Program-made: the position numbers and the translations under genes
Origin: Streptomyces sp. ISL-66
GTDB taxonomy: Bacteria; Actinomycetota; Actinomycetes; Streptomycetales; Streptomycetaceae
DNA: 48,490 nucleotides
NCBI RefSeq assembly: GCF_018614135.1
Contig: NZ_JAGGOW010000109.1
Span: forward strand, 1 to 48,490
Reading direction: 5' to 3'
Notes under the pieces: generated by a model
Told to the model about the DNA's origin: nothing
Databases searched by the model: none
Seen by the model: only the letters and a program-made list of their open reading frames with translations
In this document: positions 7,749 to 15,647 of the stretch, piece after piece
Position numbering within the stretch: position 1 is the first letter of the stretch
Layout: each line of letters starts with the position of its first letter

Positions 7749-9323
7749 ATGACACAGCTCGACGTTCGGCCCCCGGTCGGTGACCCGGTAAGCGGCGCCG
7801 CCCCCGAGGGCGGCGCCGACGGTGATGTCCGCGGCAAGGGCCTGGGCAAGGGCTCCGTCGGCCTGGTGGGAAGCGCCGTCATCGGCATCTCCACCGTCGC
7901 CCCGGTCTACTGCCTGACCTCCACCCTCGGCTCCACCGCCGGCGAGGTCGGCGTCCAGATGCCGGCCGTCTTCCTGGCCGGCTTCCTCCCGATGCTGCTG
8001 GTCGCCTTCGCGTACCGCGAGCTCAACAAGGCCGTGCCGGACTGCGGCACCTCGTTCACCTGGACCGTGAAGGCCTTCGGTCCCCGGATCGGCTGGATGT
8101 GCGGCTGGGGCCTGGTGATCGCCACGATCATCGTGCTCTCCAACCTGGCCGGCGTCGCCACCTCCTACTTCTGGCTGCTGGCCGGCGAGATCACCGGCAA
8201 CGCGGCGATCTCCGCCCTCGACGACGACAAGCTCGTCCACATCACCACCTGCCTGACGCTGATCGCCGTGGCGACCGCCATCAGCTACCGCGGCATGACG
8301 GCCACCAAAGGCGTCCAGTACGCGCTGGTCGGCCTCCAGCTCGTCGTCCTCGCGATCTTCGTCGCCATGGCCTTCCAGAAGGCCTCGGCCGGCACCTTCG
8401 ACACCGGCCTGGACTTCTCCTGGCAGTGGATGAACCCCTTCGCGGTCGAGTCCATGGCGGCCTTCACCGCCGGACTCTCGCTCTCGATCTTCATGTACTG
8501 GGGCTGGGACGCCTGCCTGGCCACCAACGAGGAGACCACCGGCTCCGAGAAGACCCCCGGCCGGGCCTCGCTCATCGCGATGCTCGTCCTCGTCGGTTCG
8601 TACCTCGCCACCGGCATCGCGGCGCAGATGGCCGTCGGCTCCGGCACCGTCGGCTTCGGCCTCGGCAACCCGGAGACCTCCGGCAACGTCTTCGCCGCCC
8701 TCGCCGGCCCGGTGATGGGCCCAGCGCTCGGCATCCTGCTCTTCGTCGCCGTCCTCGCCTCCGCCACGGCCTCGCTCCAGACCACCTTCATCCCGGTGGC
8801 CCGCACCGTCCTGGCCATGTCCACCTACGAGGCGCTGCCGGCCTCGTACGCCAAGGTCCACCCGAAGTTCAAGACCCCCGGCCGCGCCACCGTCATGGCG
8901 GGCGTCGCGACCGGTGTCTTCTACACCGTGATGACCCTGGTCAGCGAGAACGTCCTGACCGACACGATCTTCGCGCTCGGCCTGATGATCTGCTTCTACT
9001 ACTCCCTGACGGCCTTCGCCTGCGCCTGGTACTTCCGCGGCGACCTGCGCACGTCCGCCCGCGACCTGTTCTTCAAGGGCGTCTTCCCGGTCCTCGGCGG
9101 CCTGCTGCTCGCCGTCGTCTTCTTCAAGACCCTGATCGACATGTGGAACCCGTCGTACGGCTCCGGCTCCACGGTCCTCGGCGTCGGCAGCGTCTTCGTC
9201 ATCGGCGTCGGCCTGCTGGCCCTCGGCCTGGTCGTCATGTTCGTCACCGAACGCCGCAGCCCGGCCTTCTTCCGCGGCGAAGTCCTGACGAAGTCCACCC
9301 CGGCCCTGGTCGTCGAGGACTGA
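7749..9323 (+). CDS. APC-superfamily amino acid permease
   Basis: A 524-residue integral membrane protein with about twelve hydrophobic segments. The first helix carries GLVGSAVIGISTVAPVYCLTS, the conserved TM1 pattern of the amino acid-polyamine-organocation family, and a long hydrophilic loop and TM6-like segment follow. It should import an amino acid or amine across the cytoplasmic membrane. The ATG at 7749 is chosen because the N-terminal tail is then 45 residues; a GTG at 7698 in frame would add 17. Neither start has a convincing ribosome binding site, so a leaderless transcript is possible. It follows the amidohydrolase/aldehyde dehydrogenase pair by 286 bp and may supply substrate to it, but has no copy of the palindromic operator. 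Confidence 0.88.
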   Translation: MTQLDVRPPVGDPVSGAAPEGGADGDVRGKGLGKGSVGLVGSAVIGISTVAPVYCLTSTLGSTAGEVGVQMPAVFLAGFLPMLLVAFAYRELNKAVPDCGTSFTWTVKAFGPRIGWMCGWGLVIATIIVLSNLAGVATSYFWLLAGEITGNAAISALDDDKLVHITTCLTLIAVATAISYRGMTATKGVQYALVGLQLVVLAIFVAMAFQKASAGTFDTGLDFSWQWMNPFAVESMAAFTAGLSLSIFMYWGWDACLATNEETTGSEKTPGRASLIAMLVLVGSYLATGIAAQMAVGSGTVGFGLGNPETSGNVFAALAGPVMGPALGILLFVAVLASATASLQTTFIPVARTVLAMSTYEALPASYAKVHPKFKTPGRATVMAGVATGVFYTVMTLVSENVLTDTIFALGLMICFYYSLTAFACAWYFRGDLRTSARDLFFKGVFPVLGGLLLAVVFFKTLIDMWNPSYGSGSTVLGVGSVFVIGVGLLALGLVVMFVTERRSPAFFRGEVLTKSTPALVVED

Positions 9324-9398
9324 CCCCACCCCCTCCGCCCCTTTGCCGTGTCATGCCCGTGGCCCCGGATCGATCCCCGATCCGGGGCCGCGGGGCGT

Positions 9399-9570
9399 CG
9401 TGGCCCGCTTGCTGGACTCGGCCGACATCCCGTCGAGCCATCTGCCGGGAAGCCGACACCGCATCGTGCGACTCGCCGACGTCCTCGCGTTTCAAGAGCA
9501 GCGGGCACGCCGCCGAGAGGGTCGTCGACGTATCGCCGAGGCGGCGGAAGACGCTGGGCTGTCGTACTGA
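9399..9570 (+). pseudogene. Truncated excisionase-like HTH antitoxin
   Basis: The segment VARLLDSADIPSSHLPGSRHR followed by IVRLADVLAFQEQRARRREG resembles the second half of the MerR/excisionase-type helix-turn-helix and the C-terminal tail of antitoxins paired with PIN toxins in actinobacteria. The first recognition helices and a credible start are missing; a TTG at 9343 opens the frame but encodes an unrelated Pro-rich lead. The stop at 9570 is 23 bp before the PIN fragment, the usual antitoxin-toxin order. Family knowledge supports the pairing; the truncation is visible in the sequence. Confidence 0.6.
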
Positions 9571-9593
9571 ACGGCCTGAGCGAGGGGGTTCCG

Positions 9594-9848
9594 ATGCGTG
9601 TCTTCGTCGATACGAACGTGCTGTTCCCGTTCTCCGACAGGGCGCGGCTGGGCGTCCGGGTCCTTGACCCGGACACGTACCTCTGCGAGCTGCACGCACA
9701 GTGGCCGAAGGAGGTCTTCGCCACCGTGACCGGGTTGGCGGCGGGCAAGCGGAACCCGCCGTTGACGTTCGGCGACGTCCTGGCCAGGCTGGGCAAGGCG
9801 GGGTGGACGCGATTCGCGGACCGACTGGGGCTGACCGGTGACCCGTAG
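9594..9848 (+). pseudogene. Internally deleted PIN-domain toxin remnant
   Basis: Begins MRVFVDTNVLFPFS, the first PIN strand with its catalytic Asp, but continues directly into GVRVLDPDTYLCEL and a helical tail (KEVFATVTGLAAGKRNPP) that belongs to the C-terminus of this toxin family. About 100 residues, including the central acidic residues, appear to be missing, leaving 84 codons against the usual 180-190. The start ATG has GAGGGGG upstream. With the truncated antitoxin immediately upstream, this is a decayed type II toxin-antitoxin module that should have no nuclease activity. Confidence 0.65.
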
Positions 9849-9872
9849 CGGCGTGGGGTCGTTGGGCGGGGC

Positions 9873-10172
9873 ATGAACGCCATCAAGCGCAGCCTTGCCG
9901 CACTGGTCCTGTCCGGGGGAGCGGCCCTCGCCCTCACCCCCGCCGTCGCGCACGCCGCCGACGAGCCCGCCCTCCAGGGGCCCCCGATCACCCAGCGCGT
10001 CGGCGAGATCGTCGACCACCCCGGGGGCGCCGTCAGGGACGCGAAGACGGCGGTGGAGGTCACCGCCTCGGCCGCCGGGTCCGCGTCGAAGGCCACCGAC
10101 GCCTCGCTCGCCGGAGCCGGGACGGCCCTGTCCGCCGGCCTGCCGAAGACGCCGAAGGTGAAGGCCGGCTGA
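9873..10172 (+). CDS. Small secreted protein
   Basis: A 99-residue protein with a clear Sec signal peptide: MNAIKRSLAALVLSGG, then ALALTPAVAHA with cleavage likely after AHA at residue 28. The mature part is Ala/Thr/Ser-rich with alternating Lys and Asp (KTAVEVTASAAGSASKATD) and looks helical; no family is recognised. It ends 2 bp before the stop of the convergent nitroreductase gene. Such small Ala-rich exported proteins are common in Streptomyces. Confidence 0.7.
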   Translation: MNAIKRSLAALVLSGGAALALTPAVAHAADEPALQGPPITQRVGEIVDHPGGAVRDAKTAVEVTASAAGSASKATDASLAGAGTALSAGLPKTPKVKAG

Positions 10173-10174
10173 GC

Positions 10175-10921
10175 TCAGGCCGTACTCGCCGAGGTCTTCG
10201 GGGTCGCCGGGGTCTCCGAGGTCGCCAGGGTCTTCGGGGTCGCCGGGGTCTCCGGGGTCCGGGTCACCAGCACCAGCGGGATCTCCCGGCCGGCCGCCGC
10301 GGCCGCCGCGTCCCGGTACGCCGCGTACGAGGGCATCGCGGCCACCACCACCGGCCACAGCCGCTCCGCCTCCGCCGGGGTCGCGGGGCGGGCGGTCGCG
10401 GGGAAGGTCTCCGTGCCGACCTGGAGGGTGACCGCCGGGTCGGCCACCAGGTTCAGGTACCAGGCCGGGTGGCGGTCGGCTCCGGCGTTGGACGGTGTCA
10501 GGACGTACGCCGCAGCCGCCCCGGTGCGCTCCCGGGCGGCCCCGGCGTCGTCGCCGACCGCGTCCGTGCCCGTGTCGGCGCCCGTGCTCGCGTCCGGGCC
10601 CGTGTCCGTGCCCGTGCCCGTGCCCGCGTCCGGGCCCGTGTCCGCGTCCGGGCCCGTGTCCGTGTCCGTGTCCCGTACGTACGCCAGTGCCGTGCGCCGC
10701 AGCACCCTGGAGCGGCGCCCCCGCGTGGTCAGCAGCAGATCGCTGATCCCGGGGCGCGGCTGCCCGCCGGTCTCCTCGAAGCGGCGGATGTGGTCGGCGA
10801 CCCAGGGGTTCGGGCTGTCGGTGCGGGCGGGAAACCGGGCCGGGGCCGCATCCCGGGCCGTGTGCGCATCCCGCGCCGTGGCCGCATCCCGCGCCGTGGC
10901 CCGGGCCGTGGGACCGGTCAT
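10175..10921 (-). CDS. DDN-like (F420-dependent) nitroreductase with repeat insertion
   Basis: Residues about 31-70 (NPWVADHIRRFEETGGQPRP, then LLLTTRGRRSRVLRRTALAYV) and 128-165 (AAYVLTPSNAGADRHPAWYLN) match the deazaflavin-dependent nitroreductase family, small split-barrel enzymes using F420H2. The family is normally ~145 residues; this protein has 248. The excess comes from an N-terminal TARDA-type repeat, a central Asp/Thr/Gly/Pro repeat (DTDTGPDADTGPDAGTG...) splitting the barrel at about residues 75-118, and a C-terminal TPETPATPKT repeat. The ATG overlaps the upstream gene's stop by 4 bp (ATGA), so the two are co-translated. F420 use is supported in the window by the FO synthase gene at 22588. 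Confidence 0.75.
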   Translation of the reverse strand: MTGPTARATARDAATARDAHTARDAAPARFPARTDSPNPWVADHIRRFEETGGQPRPGISDLLLTTRGRRSRVLRRTALAYVRDTDTDTGPDADTGPDAGTGTGTDTGPDASTGADTGTDAVGDDAGAARERTGAAAAYVLTPSNAGADRHPAWYLNLVADPAVTLQVGTETFPATARPATPAEAERLWPVVVAAMPSYAAYRDAAAAAAGREIPLVLVTRTPETPATPKTLATSETPATPKTSASTA

Positions 10922-11532
10922 GAGGCCGTCACCCCCGCGTGCACGTGGTGCACGGTCGGGGACAGGGCCTCGTCCAGGACCGCCCGCGCGAAGTCCGCGT
11001 TCGTGATCCGGGCCTCGGCGTCGGCCGCCGCGAAGGCGTAACCGTCCCGGGGGTCCTCCTCGGCGGTGAAGTCACCGGCCGGGCTCAGGACCGCCCAGTC
11101 CAGGCCCGCAGGCGCGGCCGCCCGCAGGGCCTCGGTACCGGCCGCGTGGCCGACGTAGAACTCCCGCCACTCCTGCGGGTACCCCGGGGTGTCCATCAGC
11201 AACGCCCCGGACTCCGTGGGCAGGACCGACGCCAGCCCGACGGACACGAGGCGCCGTACCCCGGCCTCGGGCAGGCCCGCCGCGAGGGCGCGGGCCGCCG
11301 CCGGGAAGAACGCGCCCGGGACGGCCCCCATGTCGTACACCGCCGCGACCGCCACGTCGTGCCCGGCGGCGAGCCGCGCCACGTCCGCCGCCGAGGGGAC
11401 GTCCCCGTCGCCCCGCCCCGCCTCGGTGACCTCGTACCCCCGCGCCCGCGCCTCGGCGACGACGGCCCGGCCGACGCGGCCCCGTGCGCCGAAGACGATG
11501 AACTTCCCGGATTCCTTCTGCTTCTGCGTCAT
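10918..11532 (-). CDS. NAD(P)H-binding oxidoreductase (SDR5/NmrA-like)
   Basis: A 204-residue protein starting MTQKQKESGKFIVFGARGRVG; GARGRVGR is the Rossmann dinucleotide loop of atypical SDRs. LVSVGLASVLPTE and the segment EWREFYVGHAAGTEALRAA match NAD(P)-binding proteins of this type. Substrate unknown. It is the first gene of a two-gene operon with the DDN-like protein and is divergent, across 59 bp, from an HxlR-type regulator, which in many actinobacteria controls exactly such a neighbouring reductase. Confidence 0.8.
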   Translation of the reverse strand: MTQKQKESGKFIVFGARGRVGRAVVAEARARGYEVTEAGRGDGDVPSAADVARLAAGHDVAVAAVYDMGAVPGAFFPAAARALAAGLPEAGVRRLVSVGLASVLPTESGALLMDTPGYPQEWREFYVGHAAGTEALRAAAPAGLDWAVLSPAGDFTAEEDPRDGYAFAAADAEARITNADFARAVLDEALSPTVHHVHAGVTAS

Positions 11533-11556
11533 GCCACGGACCCTAGGGGGAGGGCT

Positions 11557-11574
11557 GGTTACCGATCGGATACC
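11557..11574. promoter_or_regulatory. Imperfect palindrome GGTTACC-GATC-GGATACC
   Basis: Inverted 7-bp arms matching at 5 of 7 positions around a GATC core, centred between the divergent NAD(P)-binding gene and the HxlR regulator. Position and size make it a plausible HxlR operator controlling both genes. Confidence 0.5.
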
Positions 11575-11591
11575 GGCCTACGGTGTGGATC

Positions 11592-12008
11592 ATGACGCAG
11601 ACGCCGCCGCTCACGCCCCCGTCTCAGGTCCCGGTCCCGCCCCTGGACCCGGAGATGTTCGACCCCGTCTGCCCTTCGCCCTTGGTGCCGTTCAAGATCG
11701 GCGACAAGTGGGCCACGCTGATCCTGCGCTGCCTCCAGGACGGCCCCCGCCGCTTCTCGGAGCTCAAGGTCCCGCTGCGCGAGATCACCGCCAAGTCCCT
11801 GACGCAGTCATTGCGCGGACTGGAACGGGACGGCTTCGTGGCGCGCACCGAGTACGAGGGCCCCGCGCGCCGCGTCGAGTACGCGCTCACCCCGCTGGGG
11901 CGCGGCCTGCTGGGCCCGCTGGACGCGGCGTGCGAGTGGACGCGCGAGCACTGGGACGAACTGCTGGACGCGCAGGAGGCGGGGGGCGCCGGCGGCGACT
12001 CGGCCTAG
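11592..12008 (+). CDS. HxlR-family winged-helix transcriptional regulator
   Basis: A 138-residue protein with the HxlR core: a Cys in MFDPVCPSPLVPFKIGDKWA, then ILRCLQDGPRRFSELKVPL, the recognition segment ITAKSLTQSLRGLERDGFV and the wing ARRVEYALTPLGRGL. Several HxlR members sense quinones or electrophiles through that N-terminal Cys; here this is inference. Start 11592 (ATG ACG CAG) is preferred over an in-frame GTG nine bases upstream. It probably represses or activates the divergent reductase operon through the palindrome at 11557-11574. Confidence 0.9.
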   Translation: MTQTPPLTPPSQVPVPPLDPEMFDPVCPSPLVPFKIGDKWATLILRCLQDGPRRFSELKVPLREITAKSLTQSLRGLERDGFVARTEYEGPARRVEYALTPLGRGLLGPLDAACEWTREHWDELLDAQEAGGAGGDSA

Positions 12009-12050
12009 GGCCTGTATCCGGTGCTGCCGCAGCCGCTCGGGATACGGCCC
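12008..12050 (+). terminator. Hairpin after HxlR gene
   Basis: GGGCC(T)GTATCC pairs with GGATACGGCCC (11 bp with one bulged T) around a 20-nt loop, beginning at the stop codon of the regulator gene. Confidence 0.5.
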
Positions 12051-12181
12051 GGCCGACCAGCCGATCGCTCCCGCTTCCCTCCTGCTCCCGTTCTCGATGT
12101 GTCGTACACCCAGTCGTACAACCATCAGCGCGGCTGGTGGGTCTCGTACCGCGAAAGAACGTTTCCCAGGGGGTTTTGTCT

Positions 12182-13408
12182 GTGAAGTTGTCCCGGATCG
12201 CCGCGGCGGTCACCACTGCCGCTCTGGCTCCTGTCGTCCTCATCGCGTCACCGGCCTTCGCCGCCGGCGAGGAGACCGCCACGGCCACCCACCCGACGTC
12301 TCCGACCGCACCCGACCGGGCGGCGGGAGACCAGGCCGACACGGACCAGGCCGGCAAGGACCAGGCGGAGCAGGACCGCAAGACCATCCGCGCGATCATC
12401 GCCGATCCGATGGCCAGCCAGTACATGAAGGAAGCCGGTCAGAAGGCCATGGCCGAGGGTCCCGCGGCCATGCGGAAGTTCATCGAGACCGACCAGCACA
12501 AGATCCGCCTCGACGACTACCGAGTGCTGATCGGCCGCCTCCTGAACGGTGCCGGTCCCGGCCTCAAGGAAGGCATCAACCAGCTCCTCCGGAACGACAG
12601 CGGGAACCTGGAGCAGCTGCGCCGCTTCTACGAGGTCACTCAGCACGAGCTGCGCGACGACGACAACAAGGTCGACATCTCAAGGCTGATCGGCGCCGGC
12701 GGCTCCCAGGTGAGGGAAGAGGGCAAGAAGGCCCTCAAGGGCACTCCCGCCGACCGCACCGCCTTCCTGCAGACGGGGCGGTACCTCGCGCAGGCCTCCG
12801 ACGACCGGGTCGAGCTCGCCCGCATCGACGAGGCCTGGGACGGCCCCATCCTGAGCAAGGAGATCGGCAAGCTCCTCAGGGGTTCCGCGACCCCGGCCGA
12901 GCTGCGCCATTTCCTCGAGGTGACCCAGTACACGCTGCGCGACGAGGACAACCGCATCGCGATCGCGCAGATCCTCGACGGCGGGGGCACGGAGCTGATC
13001 AAGGCCGGCCGCGCCGCGCTGCACGGCACCGCCGCCGACCGCACCGAGTTCCTGAAGACGGGCCAGCACGAGGCCCGCGCCAAGGACAAGAAGGCGCAGC
13101 AGGAGAACGGCAAGGACCAGGGCAAGGACCAGGGCAAGGACCAAGGCACGGGCCAGGGCACGGGCCAGCAGGGCCAGAACAACGCCGGAACCGGCACCGG
13201 TTCGGGCGCTGGCACCGGCACGGGCTCCGGCTCCGGGACGACCACCGGCAACACCGCCGTTACGCCCCAGGGCGGCAGCGGCGCCCACCTCGCCGCCACC
13301 GGCGCGGGTGACTCGGCTCTGATCGCGGGCGGTGCGGGCACCGCACTCGTCGCCGGTGCGGGCCTCCTGCTCGCCGCGCGGATGCGCCGCGCCGCTTCCG
13401 CGCGCTGA
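12182..13408 (+). CDS. ALF-repeat surface protein with LAxTG sorting signal
   Basis: A 408-residue exported protein. The start is GTG at 12182 with AGGGGG upstream. The signal peptide ends near VLIASPAFAA (~residue 28). Residues ~60-300 hold ALF-type helical repeats: the pattern (L/I)-x-x-A-G...(L/F)-x-x-x-AL-x-G-x-x-A(D/E)-(R/L)-xxFL recurs, as in LKGTPADRTAFLQTG, LRGSATPAELRHFLEVTQ and LHGTAADRTEFLKTG. A Gly/Gln/Lys- and Gly/Thr-rich linker follows (GKDQGKDQGKDQGTGQ). The C-terminus is LAATG, a hydrophobic helix and RMRRAASAR, a standard sortase signal of the LAxTG class used by class E sortases. It should be anchored to peptidoglycan. No sortase is adjacent; a class F sortase lies at 35589. 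Confidence 0.88.
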   Translation: MKLSRIAAAVTTAALAPVVLIASPAFAAGEETATATHPTSPTAPDRAAGDQADTDQAGKDQAEQDRKTIRAIIADPMASQYMKEAGQKAMAEGPAAMRKFIETDQHKIRLDDYRVLIGRLLNGAGPGLKEGINQLLRNDSGNLEQLRRFYEVTQHELRDDDNKVDISRLIGAGGSQVREEGKKALKGTPADRTAFLQTGRYLAQASDDRVELARIDEAWDGPILSKEIGKLLRGSATPAELRHFLEVTQYTLRDEDNRIAIAQILDGGGTELIKAGRAALHGTAADRTEFLKTGQHEARAKDKKAQQENGKDQGKDQGKDQGTGQGTGQQGQNNAGTGTGSGAGTGTGSGSGTTTGNTAVTPQGGSGAHLAATGAGDSALIAGGAGTALVAGAGLLLAARMRRAASAR

Positions 13409-13414
13409 GCCGAC

Positions 13415-13445
13415 GGCCGCCGACGGTCGGGGACCGTCGGCGGCC
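13415..13445 (+). terminator. Perfect 14-bp stem terminator
   Basis: GGCCGCCGACGGTC and GACCGTCGGCGGCC pair perfectly across a GGG loop, 6 bp after the stop of the LAxTG protein gene. Confidence 0.8.
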
Positions 13446-13535
13446 GGACACGTGCTCGGTGGGCCGACGGAGTCGGCCGGTAGGACCTCGTCCTCCGGGA
13501 CGACCGCGCACGCCCGGCCGGGAGGGCGCGATCGG

Positions 13536-14085
13536 CTACTTCCAGGGGTCCTCGAAGTCGTACGCGACACAGCCCAGCTCCCCGCAGCTGCGTATGCGTG
13601 TCCCTTAGGCCCTCGATGCCCTTGCCGATGTCCGCCCAGCCGGCGGCGGACACCTCCTCGGCCCGCTCCGGTTCCATTTTCGGTATGGCGAGGGAGGAGG
13701 CGGCGGCCACCTGGTGCAGGCCCGTGTCGAGCAGTTCGAGGGCCTTCGTCCACGATTCCATCGTCTGCGCGTTGGGGATCCGGGCGTACGCCTTGGCCTC
13801 TTGCAACTGGGTGGAGAGGAAGCTCAGGTCGATGACGTACTTGCCCGCCTCATGGTCGGCGTACACGCTCCTCGCCGCCGAGATCGTGAGGTTCACCCGT
13901 TCTTTGCCGCCGGACTGCCACCACTGGATGACGCCCACGCCGCTGGGCGTCGGCGCGGGCGCGGTGTAGGTCGGGGCGGGCTTGAAGCTCACGTGCGTGT
14001 CCGGCGGCTTGCTCTCGGGCTCACCGCCGCAGCCGGCGAGCAGGATCGAGCCGACGGCGGCCAGTACGAGTAAGCGGGCACGCAT
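13536..14085 (-). pseudogene. Small lipoprotein gene with probable +1 frameshift
   Basis: The ATG at 14085 (GGGGGA upstream) opens a lipoprotein: MRARLLVLAAVGSILLAGC is a signal peptide ending in the lipobox LLAGC, followed by a Pro/Thr-rich linker and a helical domain (IQWWQSGGKERVNLTISAA). After about residue 165 the frame reads into antisense Arg/Ala-rich nonsense until 12640. Shifting by one base near 13595-13600 gives a natural end with a Cys pair, SCGELGCVAYDFEDPWK, and a TAG at 13536-13538. Either one base is extra in this genome or the sequence has an indel error. Function unknown; it should sit on the outer face of the membrane. Confidence 0.6.
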
Positions 14086-14119
14086 GCTTCCCCCAAGGGT
14101 GGTCGGATACTGCTTCGAG

Positions 14120-14758
14120 TCAGTCTTTGCGTCCGGTCGCGGCGACGGTGACGCCGAGACCGATCATCGCGAGCCCACCGGCCCCGCCGATCGCGGAGAG
14201 CCGCTGCGGCGACCGCGAGAACCAGCTACGGGCGGTCGCGGCGACCATGCCCCAGGCGCTGTCGCAGACCACCGCGATGAGGTTGAACACCAGCCCCAGA
14301 AGCAGCATTTGGGCCGTCACGTGGCCCTGGTCGCGGTCCACGAACTGCGGGAGGACGGCGGCGAAGAACACGATGGTCTTGGGGTTGGCCACCCCGACGG
14401 CGAACCCCTCCCACAACGACCGCCACGTCCCGTACTCGGCCCCGCCCGCCCCGAACTCCGCCTGAAGGGTGCGCCGCTGCCGGAAGGCCTTCACCCCGAG
14501 GTACACGAGGTACGCGGCGCCCGCGAGCTTGAGCGCGGTGAACACGATCACCGACCGCTCCACCAGAGACCCCACGCCGAAGGCCACGGCCACGACGAGC
14601 ACGTAGGCACCCAGCGTGTTCCCGGCCACCGTCGTCAGCGCCGCCCGCCATCCCTGGGACAACGCCCGCCCGATGACGAAGAGCACGCTCGGCCCCGGAA
14701 TGACGATCAGCAGCAACGACATCGCGGCGAAGGCGAGCAGTCGGTCGATGGACACCAT
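14120..14758 (-). CDS. LysE/RhtB-family amino acid exporter
   Basis: A 212-residue membrane protein with five to six hydrophobic helices. It starts MVSIDRLLAFAAMSLLLIVI, with PGPSVLFVIGRALSQGWRAA (the conserved PGP motif of LysE/RhtB transporters) and GVANPKTIVFFAAVLPQFVD in the third part. It should export an amino acid or homoserine-lactone-like metabolite. The frame stays open far upstream to 15079, but that extension is Pro-rich and lies in the repeat region. An alternative ATG at 14767 adds three residues. It ends 34 bp from the lipoprotein gene start, same strand, so both may share a transcript. Confidence 0.88.
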   Translation of the reverse strand: MVSIDRLLAFAAMSLLLIVIPGPSVLFVIGRALSQGWRAALTTVAGNTLGAYVLVVAVAFGVGSLVERSVIVFTALKLAGAAYLVYLGVKAFRQRRTLQAEFGAGGAEYGTWRSLWEGFAVGVANPKTIVFFAAVLPQFVDRDQGHVTAQMLLLGLVFNLIAVVCDSAWGMVAATARSWFSRSPQRLSAIGGAGGLAMIGLGVTVAATGRKD

Positions 14759-14816
14759 GCGGGTCATCGTTCCGGACGGGTGCCGGGCAGGGAAGGGGTT
14801 TTCGGGTGGGGATGGT

Positions 14817-14849
14817 GGCGGGGCGGGGCGGGGCGGGGCGGGGCGGGGG
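14817..14849 (+). repeat. (GGGGC)n tandem repeat
   Basis: Six consecutive GGGGC units then a G5 run, immediately upstream of the LysE gene on its antisense strand. The G-tracts could fold as a G-quadruplex on the + strand or its RNA. Confidence 0.7.
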
Positions 14850-14916
14850 TGTCGGTGGGTGTTGGGCTGAGGGGCTGGCGGGGGTGTTGACGGCGACTCG
14901 GGAGGCCGGGGCTTTG

Positions 14917-15370
14917 GCTGCGGCCTATCGGGTGCGTTGATGGTCCCTGGGGGCGTCCCGGAAGTCCAGCGTCCTTCCGGGGTGGGCCGGTCCGTCAAGA
15001 GCGCTCCTCCTTCGTCGTCGCGTCGCTGCGTGATGGCCTTCGGCCACTCTTGACTGACCGACCCACCCCGGAACGCCACAAGACTTCCGGGATCCCCCCG
15101 GGGGATGGCCTGGGGGTGACAGACGGAGGGACGGCCGTGGCCAGGGATGTGCGGGCCTGGTCCCGCCGGTCAGCCGAAGGTTTCTCCGGTCGGGACCGCC
15201 CCGCCTGCCCGGGGCCGGGGGCGCGGGACCCCCGGGACACCCCCACGGGGCCCATCGAGGCCCCTTCCCGGCGCTCCGCCCGCCAACCCGCACGAGAGGT
15301 CGTTCCAGTGGTCATCTGGGGCCCTGAGGCGCGTCAGATCGCTACACAGTTGCTGTCGGCTCAGCGACTG
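14917..15370 (+). repeat. Long inverted repeat, left arm
   Basis: This 454-bp arm is almost the reverse complement of 15648-16096, with roughly 85-90% identity by eye and a more divergent stretch near 15140-15200. It contains its own long hairpin: 14975-15001 pairs with 15047-15073 (25 of 27 positions), flanked by CCCGGAAGTC (14957-14966) and GACTTCCGGG (15082-15091). Then follows ATCCCCCCGGGGGAT. Open frames exist on both strands, but they mirror each other between arms and have no ribosome binding sites or family match, so no gene is called. Confidence 0.8.
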
Positions 15371-15562
15371 CGGCCCGGCAGGGGCTGGACATAGGCCGCC
15401 CGCCCTGGGAAAGCGTCTGAGGTGATGGGGCGGCGACAAGGCCGGCCGTGGGAGCCGCGCGAACCGCCGACCTGCGGGCGAGCCGCTTGTACCGCGCCTG
15501 CGGCCGGTCTCCTCGTCGCCTGACTACCGCAACCGCCCACCGTGCCGCCCACCGTGCCGTGT

Positions 15563-15604
15563 GCCGCCTGCCGCCTGCCGCCTGCCGCCTGCCGCCTGCC
15601 GCCT
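15563..15604 (+). repeat. Six copies of GCCGCCT
   Basis: Perfect 7-bp tandem repeats within the 277-bp spacer (15371-15647) between the two inverted arms. Nothing else is recognised in that spacer. Confidence 0.85.
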
Positions 15605-15647
15605 GCCGTGTGTGCGGCCGTTCACCAGCCGAGCCCCAGACGGTGGT

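Noticed and set aside
12640..13535. C-terminal extension of the lipoprotein in its uninterrupted frame
   Set aside because: Reads antisense through the LAxTG gene with non-protein-like Arg/Ser/Pro composition.
14767..15079. N-terminal extension of the LysE gene to 15079
   Set aside because: Encodes a Pro-rich stretch from the GGGGC repeat and the left arm; the transporter fold begins at MVSIDRLL.
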